Assembly (NCBI GenBank): GCA_003152315.1
Contig: PLZV01000011.1
Location: 1-64,000, forward strand
Direction: 5' to 3'
Length of the DNA: 64,000 nt
Source of the DNA: Verrucomicrobiota bacterium
GTDB taxonomy: Bacteria > Verrucomicrobiota > Verrucomicrobiia > Palsa-1439
The translations under genes were made by a program, and so were the position numbers. Below, piece by piece: positions 24,356 to 33,175 of the stretch. The notes below the pieces were generated by a model. That model was not told where the DNA came from. It saw only the letters and a list, made by a program, of their open reading frames with translations, and did not search any database. Every line of letters begins with the position of its first letter. Positions within the stretch are counted from its first letter, which is position 1.

Positions 24356-24520
24356 GGCCCAAGATTACCCTCCGCATAGTGGTCTCGCAAGGCAGCTTGC
24401 CGTGATCGTCCGTGTCCGCGTTCGTGATCGTCGGTGATCCTCAAGCCGAGTCCGACGGAGCCGAGTTCGACGAGACGCCGCTGTCGTCTGCGGCAAACCC
24501 GCGATGTCGTTTTCGCGGCA

Positions 24521-24679
24521 AATGAACCCACTTTTCGCCTTTCACCACCCAAAAACACCCCTCCGGTGGGTTCGTTTTCCAAAACGAACCCACCTGCAAA
24601 CGCCTTCTGCAAACCGCATAAGTCCTTTACCAAATGGATGTTCCACAACATTTCCCCTCCAAAAACGGTGGGTTCGTTT
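24521..24679. repeat. Clustered GTGGGTTCGTTT repeats with a perfect palindrome
   Basis: Positions 24565-24594 form a perfect inverted repeat with 14-bp arms (GGTGGGTTCGTTTT) around CC. A reverse half-copy (AATGAACCCAC) lies at 24521-24531 and a forward half-copy (GGTGGGTTCGTTT) at 24667-24679. The spacing and sequence conservation suggest a short interspersed REP-like element rather than a terminator; there is no gene end close enough on either strand. Confidence 0.65.
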
Positions 24680-25084
24680 CGTAAAAACATATATAGGGGC
24701 CTCGTCCCCTTAGTGGCGCGGGCAGCTTGGCCTTCGTAGCGTCCTCGCGAAGTAGGCTCTCGCCCGTGTCTTGGGTGTTTTAGTACTGTGTCGTTCATCA
24801 AATCCTTGCCGTCGACGATCACTCGCCGCCCTTCCCCTTGTAGCAACGGCGTGCCGCCATTCGGCGGCATCCACGGTTCCAAGACCGGGACTCTGTCGCC
24901 GTTCCGCCTTGATTTGTAGGACGCCCCGCCGTTGCGCGCCGACCTCCCTTCTGCCTTCTTCTTGGCCGATTTCATCCTTTTGCCTTCATCCTTCTGACTT
25001 GACTCAAACCCTACCCCACGCCATCACCCGTGTCCAGCAGAATTATCGATTAAAGATATGCGCGGCGCAACCTCGACGCCCCAA

Positions 25085-25152
25085 GGGCGCAGCTCAGGGG
25101 TGTGTAGGTTGATTCGGTTTATAGTTCTGCCCTGTCACGGCAGAGGTTGTGG
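25085..25152 (+). pseudogene. Decayed tRNA-Asp(GTC)-like sequence
   Basis: GGGCGCAGCTCAGGGG at 25085 resembles a tRNA acceptor and D-arm start, and CTGCC-CTGTCAC-GGCAG at 25127-25143 forms a perfect anticodon arm with anticodon GTC. The D-arm is not closed, an extra 10 or so bases separate the two parts, and no T-arm (GGTTCGAATCC) follows. It may be a relic of a tRNA used as an insertion site, or chance. The stem could also act as a terminator for the GloVer gene, but no T-tract follows. Confidence 0.35.
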
Positions 25153-25195
25153 AAATTGAGTGCTTTCGGGTGGGAGACGAAGCAGACAACACCCC

Positions 25196-26560
25196 TCAAG
25201 GCGTAATGTCGAACCGATAGAACCCTTGCGGGCCGGATGCTCCGCCGAAGTTGGTCAGGGTGAGCAGGGCTCCGATGCTGTTGGTGACGGAGACGCCGGG
25301 GGCGTTTGACCAGATGCCGGAGGTCGGATCGGTGGTGAACTGGAGTTGGTAGGTCTCGCCTGCGACGGAAGGGATGTTGAAGACGAGGTTGTTGGCTGAT
25401 GATTGTATTGCCGAGATTTGATTAGCGGGCGGGTTGAGGGGGATTGTGATTTCGTAAACGGTGCCGTAGTTACTCGCCCCGCCAAAATAAGTCATCCCAT
25501 AGAAATTGCCATCGATCCCTTGCGACACCGGCCCACCTTTGGGCGCAACGTTGAACAAGGCGAGATTCGTGTAGCTGCCGCTCGGACTGACATCAAAAAT
25601 CGCTGTCTCTTCGCCTACGCCTGTCATGCCGTAAAAATTGCCATCACTGCCTTGGATCAAGTCAGATCCGCCTGTAACGAAAGAATAGAGGTCTGTGTAA
25701 ACGCCGCTTGGACTAATTCGAAAGAAAGTGCCGTTGCCGTTGGCCCCTCCTGCGGAGGTTGACCCGTAGAAATTACCGTCGCTGCCCGGCACCAACCTAT
25801 GAAGAGGTAGCGCGCCACTTGAGAAGCCAGTAAACATGTGAAGGTTTGTAAAGTCTCCGCTAGGACTAACCCGAAATACGCAACCATACTTACCCACACC
25901 TGTCCCGTACCCGAACGCCGTCCCGTAGAAACTGCCGTCGCTACCCTGCACAAGCGCAGCCCTCGGTGAGGCACTGTCTGTGGCGTAAACGAACGAGTGT
26001 ATAACAGTGAAGGTGCCGCTCGGGGTGATTCGGAAAACTGTACCCCAATTGTACAAACCACCTGATCCCGTTGTGCCGTAAAAATTGCTATCGCTACCCT
26101 GCACTAGTCCAGAGTACGGGGAGCTTCCATCAACCGGATAGCCAGAAAACGAGTGAAGATTCGTAAAATCGCCACTCGGACTGATCCGGAACAAGGTGCC
26201 GCAATTACAATAGCTGGCGGCGACTCCCCCTCTCAATGTTGTGCCGTAGAAATCACCATCGTTGCCCTGCACCAGTGAACCGTATGGAGTTTGTCCATCG
26301 ACCGGATAGCCTAAAAACGAGTGAAGATTCGTAAAATCGCCGCTCGGACTGATCCGGAACACGGTGCCAAGAGGATATTCTCCACTGCTAGTAGTCATTC
26401 CGTAGAAGTTGCCATCAGTGCCCTGAGTTAGCCCACCAAGCGGCTCGCTGCCATCGGAGCCGCTAAAGGAGTAAAGAAAAGTCACTGTCTGCCCGGACGC
26501 TGCGACGGACTGTACGGTGAACAGCAGCAGCACAATCGCAAGTCTTTCCGTCGTCTTCAT
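25196..26560 (-). CDS. Secreted GloVer-repeat protein
   Basis: With the ATG at 26560 the protein has about 454 residues and a signal peptide (TERLAIVLLLFTVQSVAASG). The body consists of about nine tandem repeats of a 35-40-residue unit with the consensus LVQGSDGNFYGTTxxGG and GTVFRISPSGDFTNLHSF, the GloVer (Gloeobacter/Verrucomicrobia) repeat thought to form a beta-propeller. The C-terminal 80 residues (VAGETYQLQFTTDPTSGIWS, GFYRFDITP) are the Ig-like tail common on exported verrucomicrobial proteins. Function is unknown; surface attachment or substrate recognition is possible. The longer frame to 26629 is read-through. Confidence 0.85.
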   Translation of the reverse strand: MKTTERLAIVLLLFTVQSVAASGQTVTFLYSFSGSDGSEPLGGLTQGTDGNFYGMTTSSGEYPLGTVFRISPSGDFTNLHSFLGYPVDGQTPYGSLVQGNDGDFYGTTLRGGVAASYCNCGTLFRISPSGDFTNLHSFSGYPVDGSSPYSGLVQGSDSNFYGTTGSGGLYNWGTVFRITPSGTFTVIHSFVYATDSASPRAALVQGSDGSFYGTAFGYGTGVGKYGCVFRVSPSGDFTNLHMFTGFSSGALPLHRLVPGSDGNFYGSTSAGGANGNGTFFRISPSGVYTDLYSFVTGGSDLIQGSDGNFYGMTGVGEETAIFDVSPSGSYTNLALFNVAPKGGPVSQGIDGNFYGMTYFGGASNYGTVYEITIPLNPPANQISAIQSSANNLVFNIPSVAGETYQLQFTTDPTSGIWSNAPGVSVTNSIGALLTLTNFGGASGPQGFYRFDITP

Positions 26561-26774
26561 GGCCATCCTCTCTTTTGAAGCCATGCAGATCTGACGTGAC
26601 CTGCGACCACGGAGACATCCCGGCCGCATACGCTTCTCCGTTTTTCATACTACTTTCCTGCCGTGAAGTCGAGGAAGATATCCCGTTGCCCGATGGGGGC
26701 AATGGGGTCAGTTGATACATTCCGCCTCGCCTTTCGATTTCCACATCACGTGTTCGTCTCCGCCCACATCCGGC

Positions 26775-26800
26775 AGTTATAGATAGTGCTATCCATAACT
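26775..26800. promoter_or_regulatory. Inverted repeat upstream of the GloVer gene
   Basis: AGTTATAGATAG and CTATCCATAACT form 12-bp arms with one mismatch around TG. It lies about 215 bases before the GloVer start in the 309-base gap, the rest of which shows no gene. It could be an operator for a dimeric regulator or a hairpin in the leader. No regulator gene is adjacent. Confidence 0.4.
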
Positions 26801-26840
26801 CCCGGAGCCGTCCGAGTGCGAACCGGCGTCAGATTGGCCT

Positions 26841-26863
26841 GATAGGTGTCACTGACACCTATC
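26841..26863. terminator. 23-bp palindrome at the end of the polyphosphate operon
   Basis: GATAGGTGTCA and TGACACCTATC are perfect 11-bp arms around a single C. The palindrome begins 7 bases past the stop of the HD-CHAD gene and would fold into a stable hairpin at the 3' end of the long minus-strand phosphate transcript. No T-tract follows, so it may be a REP-like or processing element instead of a classical terminator. Confidence 0.5.
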
Positions 26864-26869
26864 TCGCTT

Positions 26870-28366
26870 TCAACCCCGTGACGGTTTGCCACGATGTGGG
26901 CGCTGGGCGGTGGTCAACTCTTGCTGGACGCGGTCCCGAAGTGCGGGGTCGGCGACGCGCCGCCAGACCTTGTCGAGTTCTCGCAGGCTCAGTTCACGCT
27001 GCTGTGCGAGATGGTCGGCGAGGGCGCGTGGTGGCAGCGGACCTTCCCGCGTGAGGTGCTCCATTCCCATATCCACATCGTGGATGCGGCCAAGGACGCG
27101 CTCGACCTGATGGAGGCGTTTGGCAAGTTTGGCGGTGTTGTCTCCGAGCACGGGCGCGAAGAATTCCGCAAGGTAACGGGCCTTGCGCAGCGCGATGCGC
27201 AGTTCGTGCAGTTTTTTCGGCGAGGTCGAACGACGAAGCCGTTCGTGCTTTCGGGCACGACGCAGCGCCTTGTCCAATTGCCTGGCTGCGAACTTCGGCA
27301 AGGAACCGGGTGGTTCGGTTTTGGTCAATAGCGGCAATTCCACGCGGAGTAGGCGGTTGATCTTGAGGCGCTGGCTCGCGAAATGCCGCCCGCGCAGGCA
27401 ACGGCGCACCGTCGCGTAGGCCAGTTGGCGGCGCTGCTGATGGTGCCGCACGTAAGCGGGAAACAGCCGGCTCCGCGCCACGATCGTGCGGATCCGCGCG
27501 GACTGCAGGAAGTCAACCCACTCATCGAGATCGCGGACAGGGCCGAGTTCTTCGCTGATCTCCGCCAGCAACCCCTCGATTTCCTGTCGCGGTTGGTCGG
27601 GCAAATGTTTGCGAAACACGCGCAGCAGGCTGCGCATACGTCGCATGGCAACGCGAATGTCGTGCAGCGCCTCGCTGGTTTCCCCTGCGACCGCGGCATC
27701 CAGATTCACGAGGATGATCTTGAACTGAATCCACAACAGCCGCCGTGCGACTTCGATCACGCGCATGTCGGCGCGAACCAGCGGCTCGCGGTTTCCCTTC
27801 CTGACCGGCGCGGCCACAAATTGGATGTCGTACGAAAACACAGCTCGCCAAAGATCGGCTTTGCGGTCGGTTCGGGCGAGGGATTCGGGAAACCGGTCAC
27901 TGCGAACGGTCACGAAAATGGTCCGGCGCGCCCGGCGAACCCCCACAATCTTCGCCGTCTGCGCGTGGCTGTAATCCAGTCCATCCCCAATCCGCAGGAA
28001 GGCGGCCAGTTGCAGGAGGCGTGCGGGAACTCCGGTCGCAACGACTTTGCCCGAATGACGAACCATGATCTGGGTGATCTGCTCGCATTCCGGAGCAGTG
28101 AACCCCTTGATCCCCCCCTCCAGTACGATCTCGGCCCCGGCTTGCATATGATGCACCGGATCGACGCTGTACCCGACATCGTGCAACCGGGCCGCCGCCT
28201 CCAACAATCGCCGCGCCGCAGCCGGCAGGCCGAGCGCCACGCGCGTGCGATCGAACAGGTACAACGCGAGAGCGGCGACGTGTTCGGTATGCACGTCCTC
28301 GTTGTCATGGGCCGCGCACAACTCGCCGACCGACAGTCGAGCGATTCTGCGAAGGGGAGAAATCAT
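26870..28366 (-). CDS. HD domain plus CHAD domain protein (polyphosphate-associated)
   Basis: The 498-residue protein has an N-terminal HD-type region resembling the C-terminal domain of Ppx (VHTEHVAALALYLFDR, LHDVGYSVDPVHH, then MVRHSGK and FLRIGDGLDYSHAQT) over about residues 25-145, and a C-terminal CHAD domain (about 220-490) with conserved basic helices such as LHDIRVAMRRMRSLLRVFRK and LHELRIALRKARYLAEFF. CHAD domains bind polyphosphate through lysines and arginines. It starts two bases after the ppk stop, so it is the last gene of the ppx-ppk operon. It may sense or target polyphosphate granules; the HD part may hydrolyse it. Confidence 0.85.
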   Translation of the reverse strand: MISPLRRIARLSVGELCAAHDNEDVHTEHVAALALYLFDRTRVALGLPAAARRLLEAAARLHDVGYSVDPVHHMQAGAEIVLEGGIKGFTAPECEQITQIMVRHSGKVVATGVPARLLQLAAFLRIGDGLDYSHAQTAKIVGVRRARRTIFVTVRSDRFPESLARTDRKADLWRAVFSYDIQFVAAPVRKGNREPLVRADMRVIEVARRLLWIQFKIILVNLDAAVAGETSEALHDIRVAMRRMRSLLRVFRKHLPDQPRQEIEGLLAEISEELGPVRDLDEWVDFLQSARIRTIVARSRLFPAYVRHHQQRRQLAYATVRRCLRGRHFASQRLKINRLLRVELPLLTKTEPPGSLPKFAARQLDKALRRARKHERLRRSTSPKKLHELRIALRKARYLAEFFAPVLGDNTAKLAKRLHQVERVLGRIHDVDMGMEHLTREGPLPPRALADHLAQQRELSLRELDKVWRRVADPALRDRVQQELTTAQRPHRGKPSRG

Positions 28367-28367
28367 G

Positions 28368-30491
28368 TCAACTCACGGGAGGCGCGGCGGCGGGCCGCTC
28401 CGGGACGAAGGTTTGATAACGGTCCTGCTGGGCTTGTTTGGCGGCTTCGCGGGCTTGCTCGAAGAAGTTTTGCTGGGAACGGGCCGCCTTGGCGCCGCCG
28501 GATGCGTGCAACCTTTCATGGCGACCGTCGGACATAAGCTGGCGCGCTTTGACATTGTCCTGGAAGGTCGTCAGCAGAATGGCAATCAGCCGCGCCTGGG
28601 AGACCGGGTCGACGACGGGCACGAGCAGCTCGACGCGGCGGTCGAGGTTGCGCGGCATCCAGTCGGCGCTGGAAATAAAGACGAGCGGTTCGCCGCCATG
28701 ATGGAAATACAGGATGCGGCTGTGTTCGAGGAAACGGTCCACAATGCTGACGACCCGGATGTTCTCGCTCCGTTTCGGCACACCGGGCCGCAGGCAGCAG
28801 ACGCCGCGAACGTTGAGCTGGATCTGCACGCCCTGTTGCGAAGCGCGGTACAGCGCCTCGATGACGTCTGCATCCACGAGCGAATTGAGCTTGGCCATGA
28901 TGTGGCCCTGTTGACCCTCCTTGCAGCGTTGCGCTTCGCTCTCGATCAGGGCCAGCAGCCGCGCGCGCAATCCAAGCGGCGCCGCTTCGAGGCGTCGATA
29001 CTTGATCGGCTGGGAGTAGGCCGTGATCGTATTGAAGAATTGCGTCGCGTCCGCGCCGAAGTCCTCGTTACAGGTCATCAGGCTCACGTCGCTGTACAGT
29101 CGCGCGGTGACTTCGTTGTAGTTTCCGGTGCCGAAGTGGAGGTAGCGGCGGATACCTCCCGGCTCGCGGCGGACCACGATGCAGATTTTGGCGTGCACCT
29201 TCAGTCCGCGCAGCCCGTAGATGATCTGCACCCCGGACTGTTCCAGCGCCTGCGCCCAATCGATATTGCGCGCCTCGTCGAAACGGGCCTTCAATTCCAC
29301 GACAACAGTGACATGCTTGCCTTTCCCGGCCGCGCGCGCCAGCGCGGCGACAATCGGGCTGCTGCCGCTGGTGCGATAGAGGATTTGCTTGATCGCCAGA
29401 ACGTCGGGATCGTCAGCCGCCTGCTCCAACAGGCGCACGACGGGCTCGAAACTTTCATACGGGTGGAACAGCAGGATGTCGCGCCGCGCGATGGCCTCGA
29501 ACATCGATTCGCCCGGCGCGATCAGCGGGGACGGTTGCGGCAACCACGGTTCGAATTTCAGCTTCTCGAAGCCAGCCCTTCCCGCCAGCTCGCGGTACGC
29601 CGCCAGATCGAGCGGCCCCGGGATCTCATAAATCTGGTCGTCATTGATCTGGAGCGCGTGTTTCAGGAACGACAAGGACATCGGCGAGATGTTCTGGCCG
29701 ATCTCCAGGCGCACGCAACCGCTGCGTTTGCGCGCATCCAGAACCTCACGCATTTGCGAGAGGAGATCGCCCGCCAGGTCTTCGCGGATGAGGAGGTCCG
29801 CGTTGCGCGTGATGCGGAACGGGACGCATTCACTGATGGATTCGCCGGGAAACAGCTTTTCCCGGAACATCGAAACGACATCTTCGAGCAGCGTGTAATC
29901 GTACCCGTCTTGCTGCACGGGCACCGTGATGAAACGGCTGAGGCGTTTCGGCAGGGTGACGACCGCGAAGCGCGGCCTGCGCGACCGCGCCGTCGCGGGA
30001 CCAAGTCGCACCAGCAGTTCCAGGCCAAGGCCGGTCAACAGCGGGAAATCGGTCGCGTCAACCGCGCGCGGGGTAACGATCGGGTAAATCTCGCGCTCAA
30101 AAAGCCGCTCCACGTACTCGGCATATTCCGGCCCAATCTGGTCGGGCAACAGGCGGCGAATTCCTGCGTCCGCCAGCTTGGGTTCGATGTCCTGCGAAAA
30201 ACACGCGGACTGTTCCGTCACGAACTGATGTGTGCGCCGGCTGATTTCAAGAAGCTGTTCGCGCGTGGTCAGGCCCGCGGGATCGAACAACCGCTTGCCT
30301 TCATTGAGCAATTGCTGCAAGCCGCCCACGCGCACCATGAAGAACTCATCGAGGTTCCCGCTGGTGATCGAGAGAAATCTCAGTCGTTCGAGCAGGGGGA
30401 CCGACGGATCAATGGCTTCTTCAAGCACCCGCCGATTGAACTCGAGCCAGCTCAATTCCCGGTTGAGGAAGTGGTCGCCACCCTTAGCCAT
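28368..30491 (-). CDS. ppk: Polyphosphate kinase 1
   Basis: The 707-residue protein is full-length for PPK1: an N-terminal domain with LNRELSWLEFNRRVLEEA, the head domain, FHPYESFEPVVRLLEQAADD, and two phospholipase-D-like C-terminal domains. The autophosphorylated histidine is in GLKVHAK (His433), and LHFGTGNYNEVTARLYSD is the conserved nucleotide-binding block. It makes long-chain polyphosphate from ATP. Its start overlaps the ppx stop by 8 bases and the HD-CHAD gene follows within 2 bases, so synthesis and breakdown enzymes are coexpressed. Confidence 0.96.
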   Translation of the reverse strand: MAKGGDHFLNRELSWLEFNRRVLEEAIDPSVPLLERLRFLSITSGNLDEFFMVRVGGLQQLLNEGKRLFDPAGLTTREQLLEISRRTHQFVTEQSACFSQDIEPKLADAGIRRLLPDQIGPEYAEYVERLFEREIYPIVTPRAVDATDFPLLTGLGLELLVRLGPATARSRRPRFAVVTLPKRLSRFITVPVQQDGYDYTLLEDVVSMFREKLFPGESISECVPFRITRNADLLIREDLAGDLLSQMREVLDARKRSGCVRLEIGQNISPMSLSFLKHALQINDDQIYEIPGPLDLAAYRELAGRAGFEKLKFEPWLPQPSPLIAPGESMFEAIARRDILLFHPYESFEPVVRLLEQAADDPDVLAIKQILYRTSGSSPIVAALARAAGKGKHVTVVVELKARFDEARNIDWAQALEQSGVQIIYGLRGLKVHAKICIVVRREPGGIRRYLHFGTGNYNEVTARLYSDVSLMTCNEDFGADATQFFNTITAYSQPIKYRRLEAAPLGLRARLLALIESEAQRCKEGQQGHIMAKLNSLVDADVIEALYRASQQGVQIQLNVRGVCCLRPGVPKRSENIRVVSIVDRFLEHSRILYFHHGGEPLVFISSADWMPRNLDRRVELLVPVVDPVSQARLIAILLTTFQDNVKARQLMSDGRHERLHASGGAKAARSQQNFFEQAREAAKQAQQDRYQTFVPERPAAAPPVS

Positions 30492-32115
30492 CGGCGACCA
30501 GCCCTTTCGTCGATTCCGCGTTGCGGACGACGGCTTTCATCCCAAAAACCTCCTCAAACAAGTTGCCCTTTTCCTTCAGCGCAAGCCGCTCCAGCGTCAG
30601 GTCAACGGCGTCGCTGATAGAAATGATAAACTGGCCCGGCTCGCGGGAGAAAGTCATCGCGCGCACCTGCTGCATGTGGTCGCGATCCAGCGCGTCGGCC
30701 ACGCGTAGGATGGCCGCCATCTTCGCCACCGCGATGCGGCTGTCGCGGTCGAGTGTCGTGTATTCCTCATGGTAGGGCCGCGGCGTGGCGCGGCGGTGGT
30801 AACGGGCAACGAGGGCGATCAGCGCGATATCTTTCCGTGTCAGGCCGAACAACTCGCTGTTCATGATGATGTACATGGAGTGCTTGTGATGGCTGTGGTC
30901 GCCGATGAACATGCCCACCTCATGCAGCAGCGCCGCGATCTTCAGCAGCAGCTCAAAACGCTTTTCCAGGCGATGCTCCGGCTGCAGTTCATGAAACAAC
31001 CGAATGCTCAAGTCGGTGACCTGCTTCGAATGTTTCTCATCGACGCCGAACTTCTCGCCCAATGCGAGTGCAGATTGGACGGCCTGTTCGGAGAAGGCCT
31101 CGGTCCACGTGCCCCCGGCGGCGATTTCCTTCAGCAAGCCTTCGCGCAGGCTCGATTTGGGGACGAGGATTTGCTTCACGTGGAACACGCGCGCCAAATG
31201 CGAGTAGGCCAGCAGTGCGGGGCCGACGGTTTCGGCCTCCTGGTAGGGGATGCGGTATTTGCGCACGAGTTCATCAACACTCATCGGGACGAGTTGTTCG
31301 GTGAGGGCCGAAAATGTCTTCACGTTCACGGAACTGATCCGCACGTCGGCCCATTTGGGAGAAAGGAGCGAGGCCGCAAACTGGGCATCCCCCGAAATCG
31401 CGACCAGGTACTGCACCTTATCGACGGGTACGTTGCGGTAAAGTTGGTCGACCATGCGGTGAATGTGCTGGTCGAGAATGGTGCGCACGCGATCGGCCGG
31501 CGCGCGAAACGTCTCCAGCGTCTCACGCATGCGGAGCGAGCCGAGGCGGTAGCTGTTGGCGAAGGTAACGCTGCCCTTTTGTGTCAGCACGAGTTCCGTG
31601 CTGCCACCGCCGACATCGACAATGATGGCACTGGCATCTTTCACGGAACCATCCTGTTGCAGTACGTCCTGCACGGCGATATACGTCAGACGGTTCTCCT
31701 CGGTGCCTTCGATGACTTCCACATTGATCTGCGTGGACATGTAGAGGCGATCGACAAAGGCGTAACGGTTCTCGGCCTCGCGCACAGCACTGGTGGCAAC
31801 GGCGCGAATCTGGTCGTCGCGCGTAATGCCGTACTCGACCATCACGCGCCGGAAACCCAGCAGCACTTTGATGCAGTCCTCGATGGTCGCCGCCTGGATG
31901 CGACCCGTGCTGAACGTGTCCTTGCCGAGCCGCACTGCTTGTTGGAGGGAATCGAGGTTGCGAACCTCGCCCTGGGGTCCGATCTCCGCAATCCGCATGC
32001 GGATGGCGCTTGCCCCAATGTCGATGACCGCCACGGGTCGCGCGCCCGGTGTGGTACGCATGGCAATCTCCGGTCGTGTCGTTTTAATTTCTGGTTCGGT
32101 CATGATTCGCGTCAA
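30484..32115 (-). CDS. ppx: Exopolyphosphatase (Ppx/GppA family)
   Basis: The 543-residue protein has the two Ppx/GppA ATPase-fold blocks (VAVIDIGASAIRMRIAEIG near residue 30 and IIVDVGGGSTELVLTQKG near 165) and a C-terminal HD domain (ALLHEVGMFIGDHSHHKHSM). It removes terminal phosphates from polyphosphate or pppGpp. The first block has GASAIRM where DIGSNSVR is usual, a mild variation. Start near 32115; a later ATG at 32103 (MTEPEI) is equally possible. It overlaps the ROK gene by four bases and the ppk gene by eight. Confidence 0.93.
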   Translation of the reverse strand: MTRIMTEPEIKTTRPEIAMRTTPGARPVAVIDIGASAIRMRIAEIGPQGEVRNLDSLQQAVRLGKDTFSTGRIQAATIEDCIKVLLGFRRVMVEYGITRDDQIRAVATSAVREAENRYAFVDRLYMSTQINVEVIEGTEENRLTYIAVQDVLQQDGSVKDASAIIVDVGGGSTELVLTQKGSVTFANSYRLGSLRMRETLETFRAPADRVRTILDQHIHRMVDQLYRNVPVDKVQYLVAISGDAQFAASLLSPKWADVRISSVNVKTFSALTEQLVPMSVDELVRKYRIPYQEAETVGPALLAYSHLARVFHVKQILVPKSSLREGLLKEIAAGGTWTEAFSEQAVQSALALGEKFGVDEKHSKQVTDLSIRLFHELQPEHRLEKRFELLLKIAALLHEVGMFIGDHSHHKHSMYIIMNSELFGLTRKDIALIALVARYHRRATPRPYHEEYTTLDRDSRIAVAKMAAILRVADALDRDHMQQVRAMTFSREPGQFIISISDAVDLTLERLALKEKGNLFEEVFGMKAVVRNAESTKGLVADG

Positions 32116-33104
32116 TCCCGCGGGTTGCGCTTGTATTCGGCGGCGAGCGCTGCGGCGCCCATCACCACCGCGTCATCGCCGAGTTTTGCGACGACCACTT
32201 TCAATGATTTTGTGTACGGACGCATCGCCTGTTTTTTTATTGAGGCACGGACTTGCTGGACGTACAGGCCCGGCATGGCTTCGACGAGGCCGCCGCCGAG
32301 GACAACCATATCAGGTGCGAGAAGATTCACAACACTGCCAATCGCGATCCCGAGATCCCTCGCGGAGTGGGCGACGATTTCTTCGACGACATGGTCGCCC
32401 GCCTTGATTGCGGATGCCAGCGCCCCGCTCCGAATCCCCGCCACGTCCGTGCCGGCGAGTTCCAACAGGTGCGGTGCTTCGCCGCGATACGCCGCCGCCC
32501 CGGCTTCCGCGGCGATGGCCAGGCGGCTGGCGACGGTTTCAAGACAACCACGCCGTCCGCAGCCACACAGTCGGCCTTTTGGTTGCATGTGGATATGGCC
32601 GATCTCCATGCAAGAACCGGTGCGACCACGAAACAGTTTGCCCTCGTACACGAGCCCGCCGCCAATGCCGGTGCCGGGGAACACACCAAGCAGGCAGCGC
32701 ACGCCTTTGCCCGCGCCGAAATGGTATTCGCCGTACGTGCCGGCATCCACGTCGTTGACCATGAAGACTGGACAGCCGAAATCCTTGGTCAGTTCCTTCT
32801 TCAGTGGCACGTTGCGCAAGCCAAGATTCGGCGCATTGAGAACAACGCCGCGGTCGAGGTCGAGCCAACCCGGGCACCCGATGCCGATGGCGCTGAGCTG
32901 TCGGTGGTCGAGGTGCGCGGCCTGCAACGCTTCCTCCACGGTTTCGACGATGCGACCGAGCACACCCCTCGAACCTTTGCCATCTTTGGTTTTTTTGCGA
33001 CGGTAGGCGACGATGTTGAAGTCCCGGTCAAACACCGTGGCCATCATCTTGGTTCCGCCCAGGTCGAACCCCAACCAATAGCGGTTCTTGGAAGACGATT
33101 TCAT
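32112..33104 (-). CDS. ROK family sugar kinase
   Basis: The ATG at 33104 (AGGAG seven bases before it) gives 330 residues. Motifs: GFDLGGTKMMATVFD (phosphate-binding), IGIGCPGWLD, NDVDAGTYGEYHFGAG, GTGIGGGL, EIGHIH and the zinc cluster CGCGRRGCLE. These are the standard ROK kinase features, and the protein probably phosphorylates glucose or a related sugar. Its place between phoU and ppx is unusual; polyphosphate-dependent glucokinases belong to the same family, so use of polyphosphate as donor is worth considering but cannot be read from the sequence. Longer frames to 33296 run back into phoU. Confidence 0.88.
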   Translation of the reverse strand: MKSSSKNRYWLGFDLGGTKMMATVFDRDFNIVAYRRKKTKDGKGSRGVLGRIVETVEEALQAAHLDHRQLSAIGIGCPGWLDLDRGVVLNAPNLGLRNVPLKKELTKDFGCPVFMVNDVDAGTYGEYHFGAGKGVRCLLGVFPGTGIGGGLVYEGKLFRGRTGSCMEIGHIHMQPKGRLCGCGRRGCLETVASRLAIAAEAGAAAYRGEAPHLLELAGTDVAGIRSGALASAIKAGDHVVEEIVAHSARDLGIAIGSVVNLLAPDMVVLGGGLVEAMPGLYVQQVRASIKKQAMRPYTKSLKVVVAKLGDDAVVMGAAALAAEYKRNPRD

Positions 33105-33175
33105 CCGTTCTCCTTTTATCGTAAACTTGGCCCGCACCCAAGCGACAGAGCGACCCGCAACGGTTGCGGCCCCAT

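Larger units (their letters stand above)
24356..25195. other. 840-base intergenic region with repeats
   Basis: No gene is supported here. A minus-strand frame (24352-24975) translates the repeats and is rejected. The region holds three copies of a GTGGGTTCGTTT-type element (24521-24679), a 7-bp hairpin TGCCGCC/GGCGGCA at about 24852-24869, and a decayed tRNA-like stretch at 25085-25152. It lies between the start of rtcB and the end of the GloVer gene, so the rtcB promoter is expected just after 24356. Confidence 0.55.

Noticed and set aside
24352-24975. 207-codon minus-strand frame in the rtcB-GloVer gap
   Set aside because: It translates the repeats and palindromes; residues are low in complexity and there is no domain.
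26463-26744. 93-codon frame upstream of the GloVer gene
   Set aside because: Overlaps the GloVer signal-peptide region in another frame and has no recognisable features.
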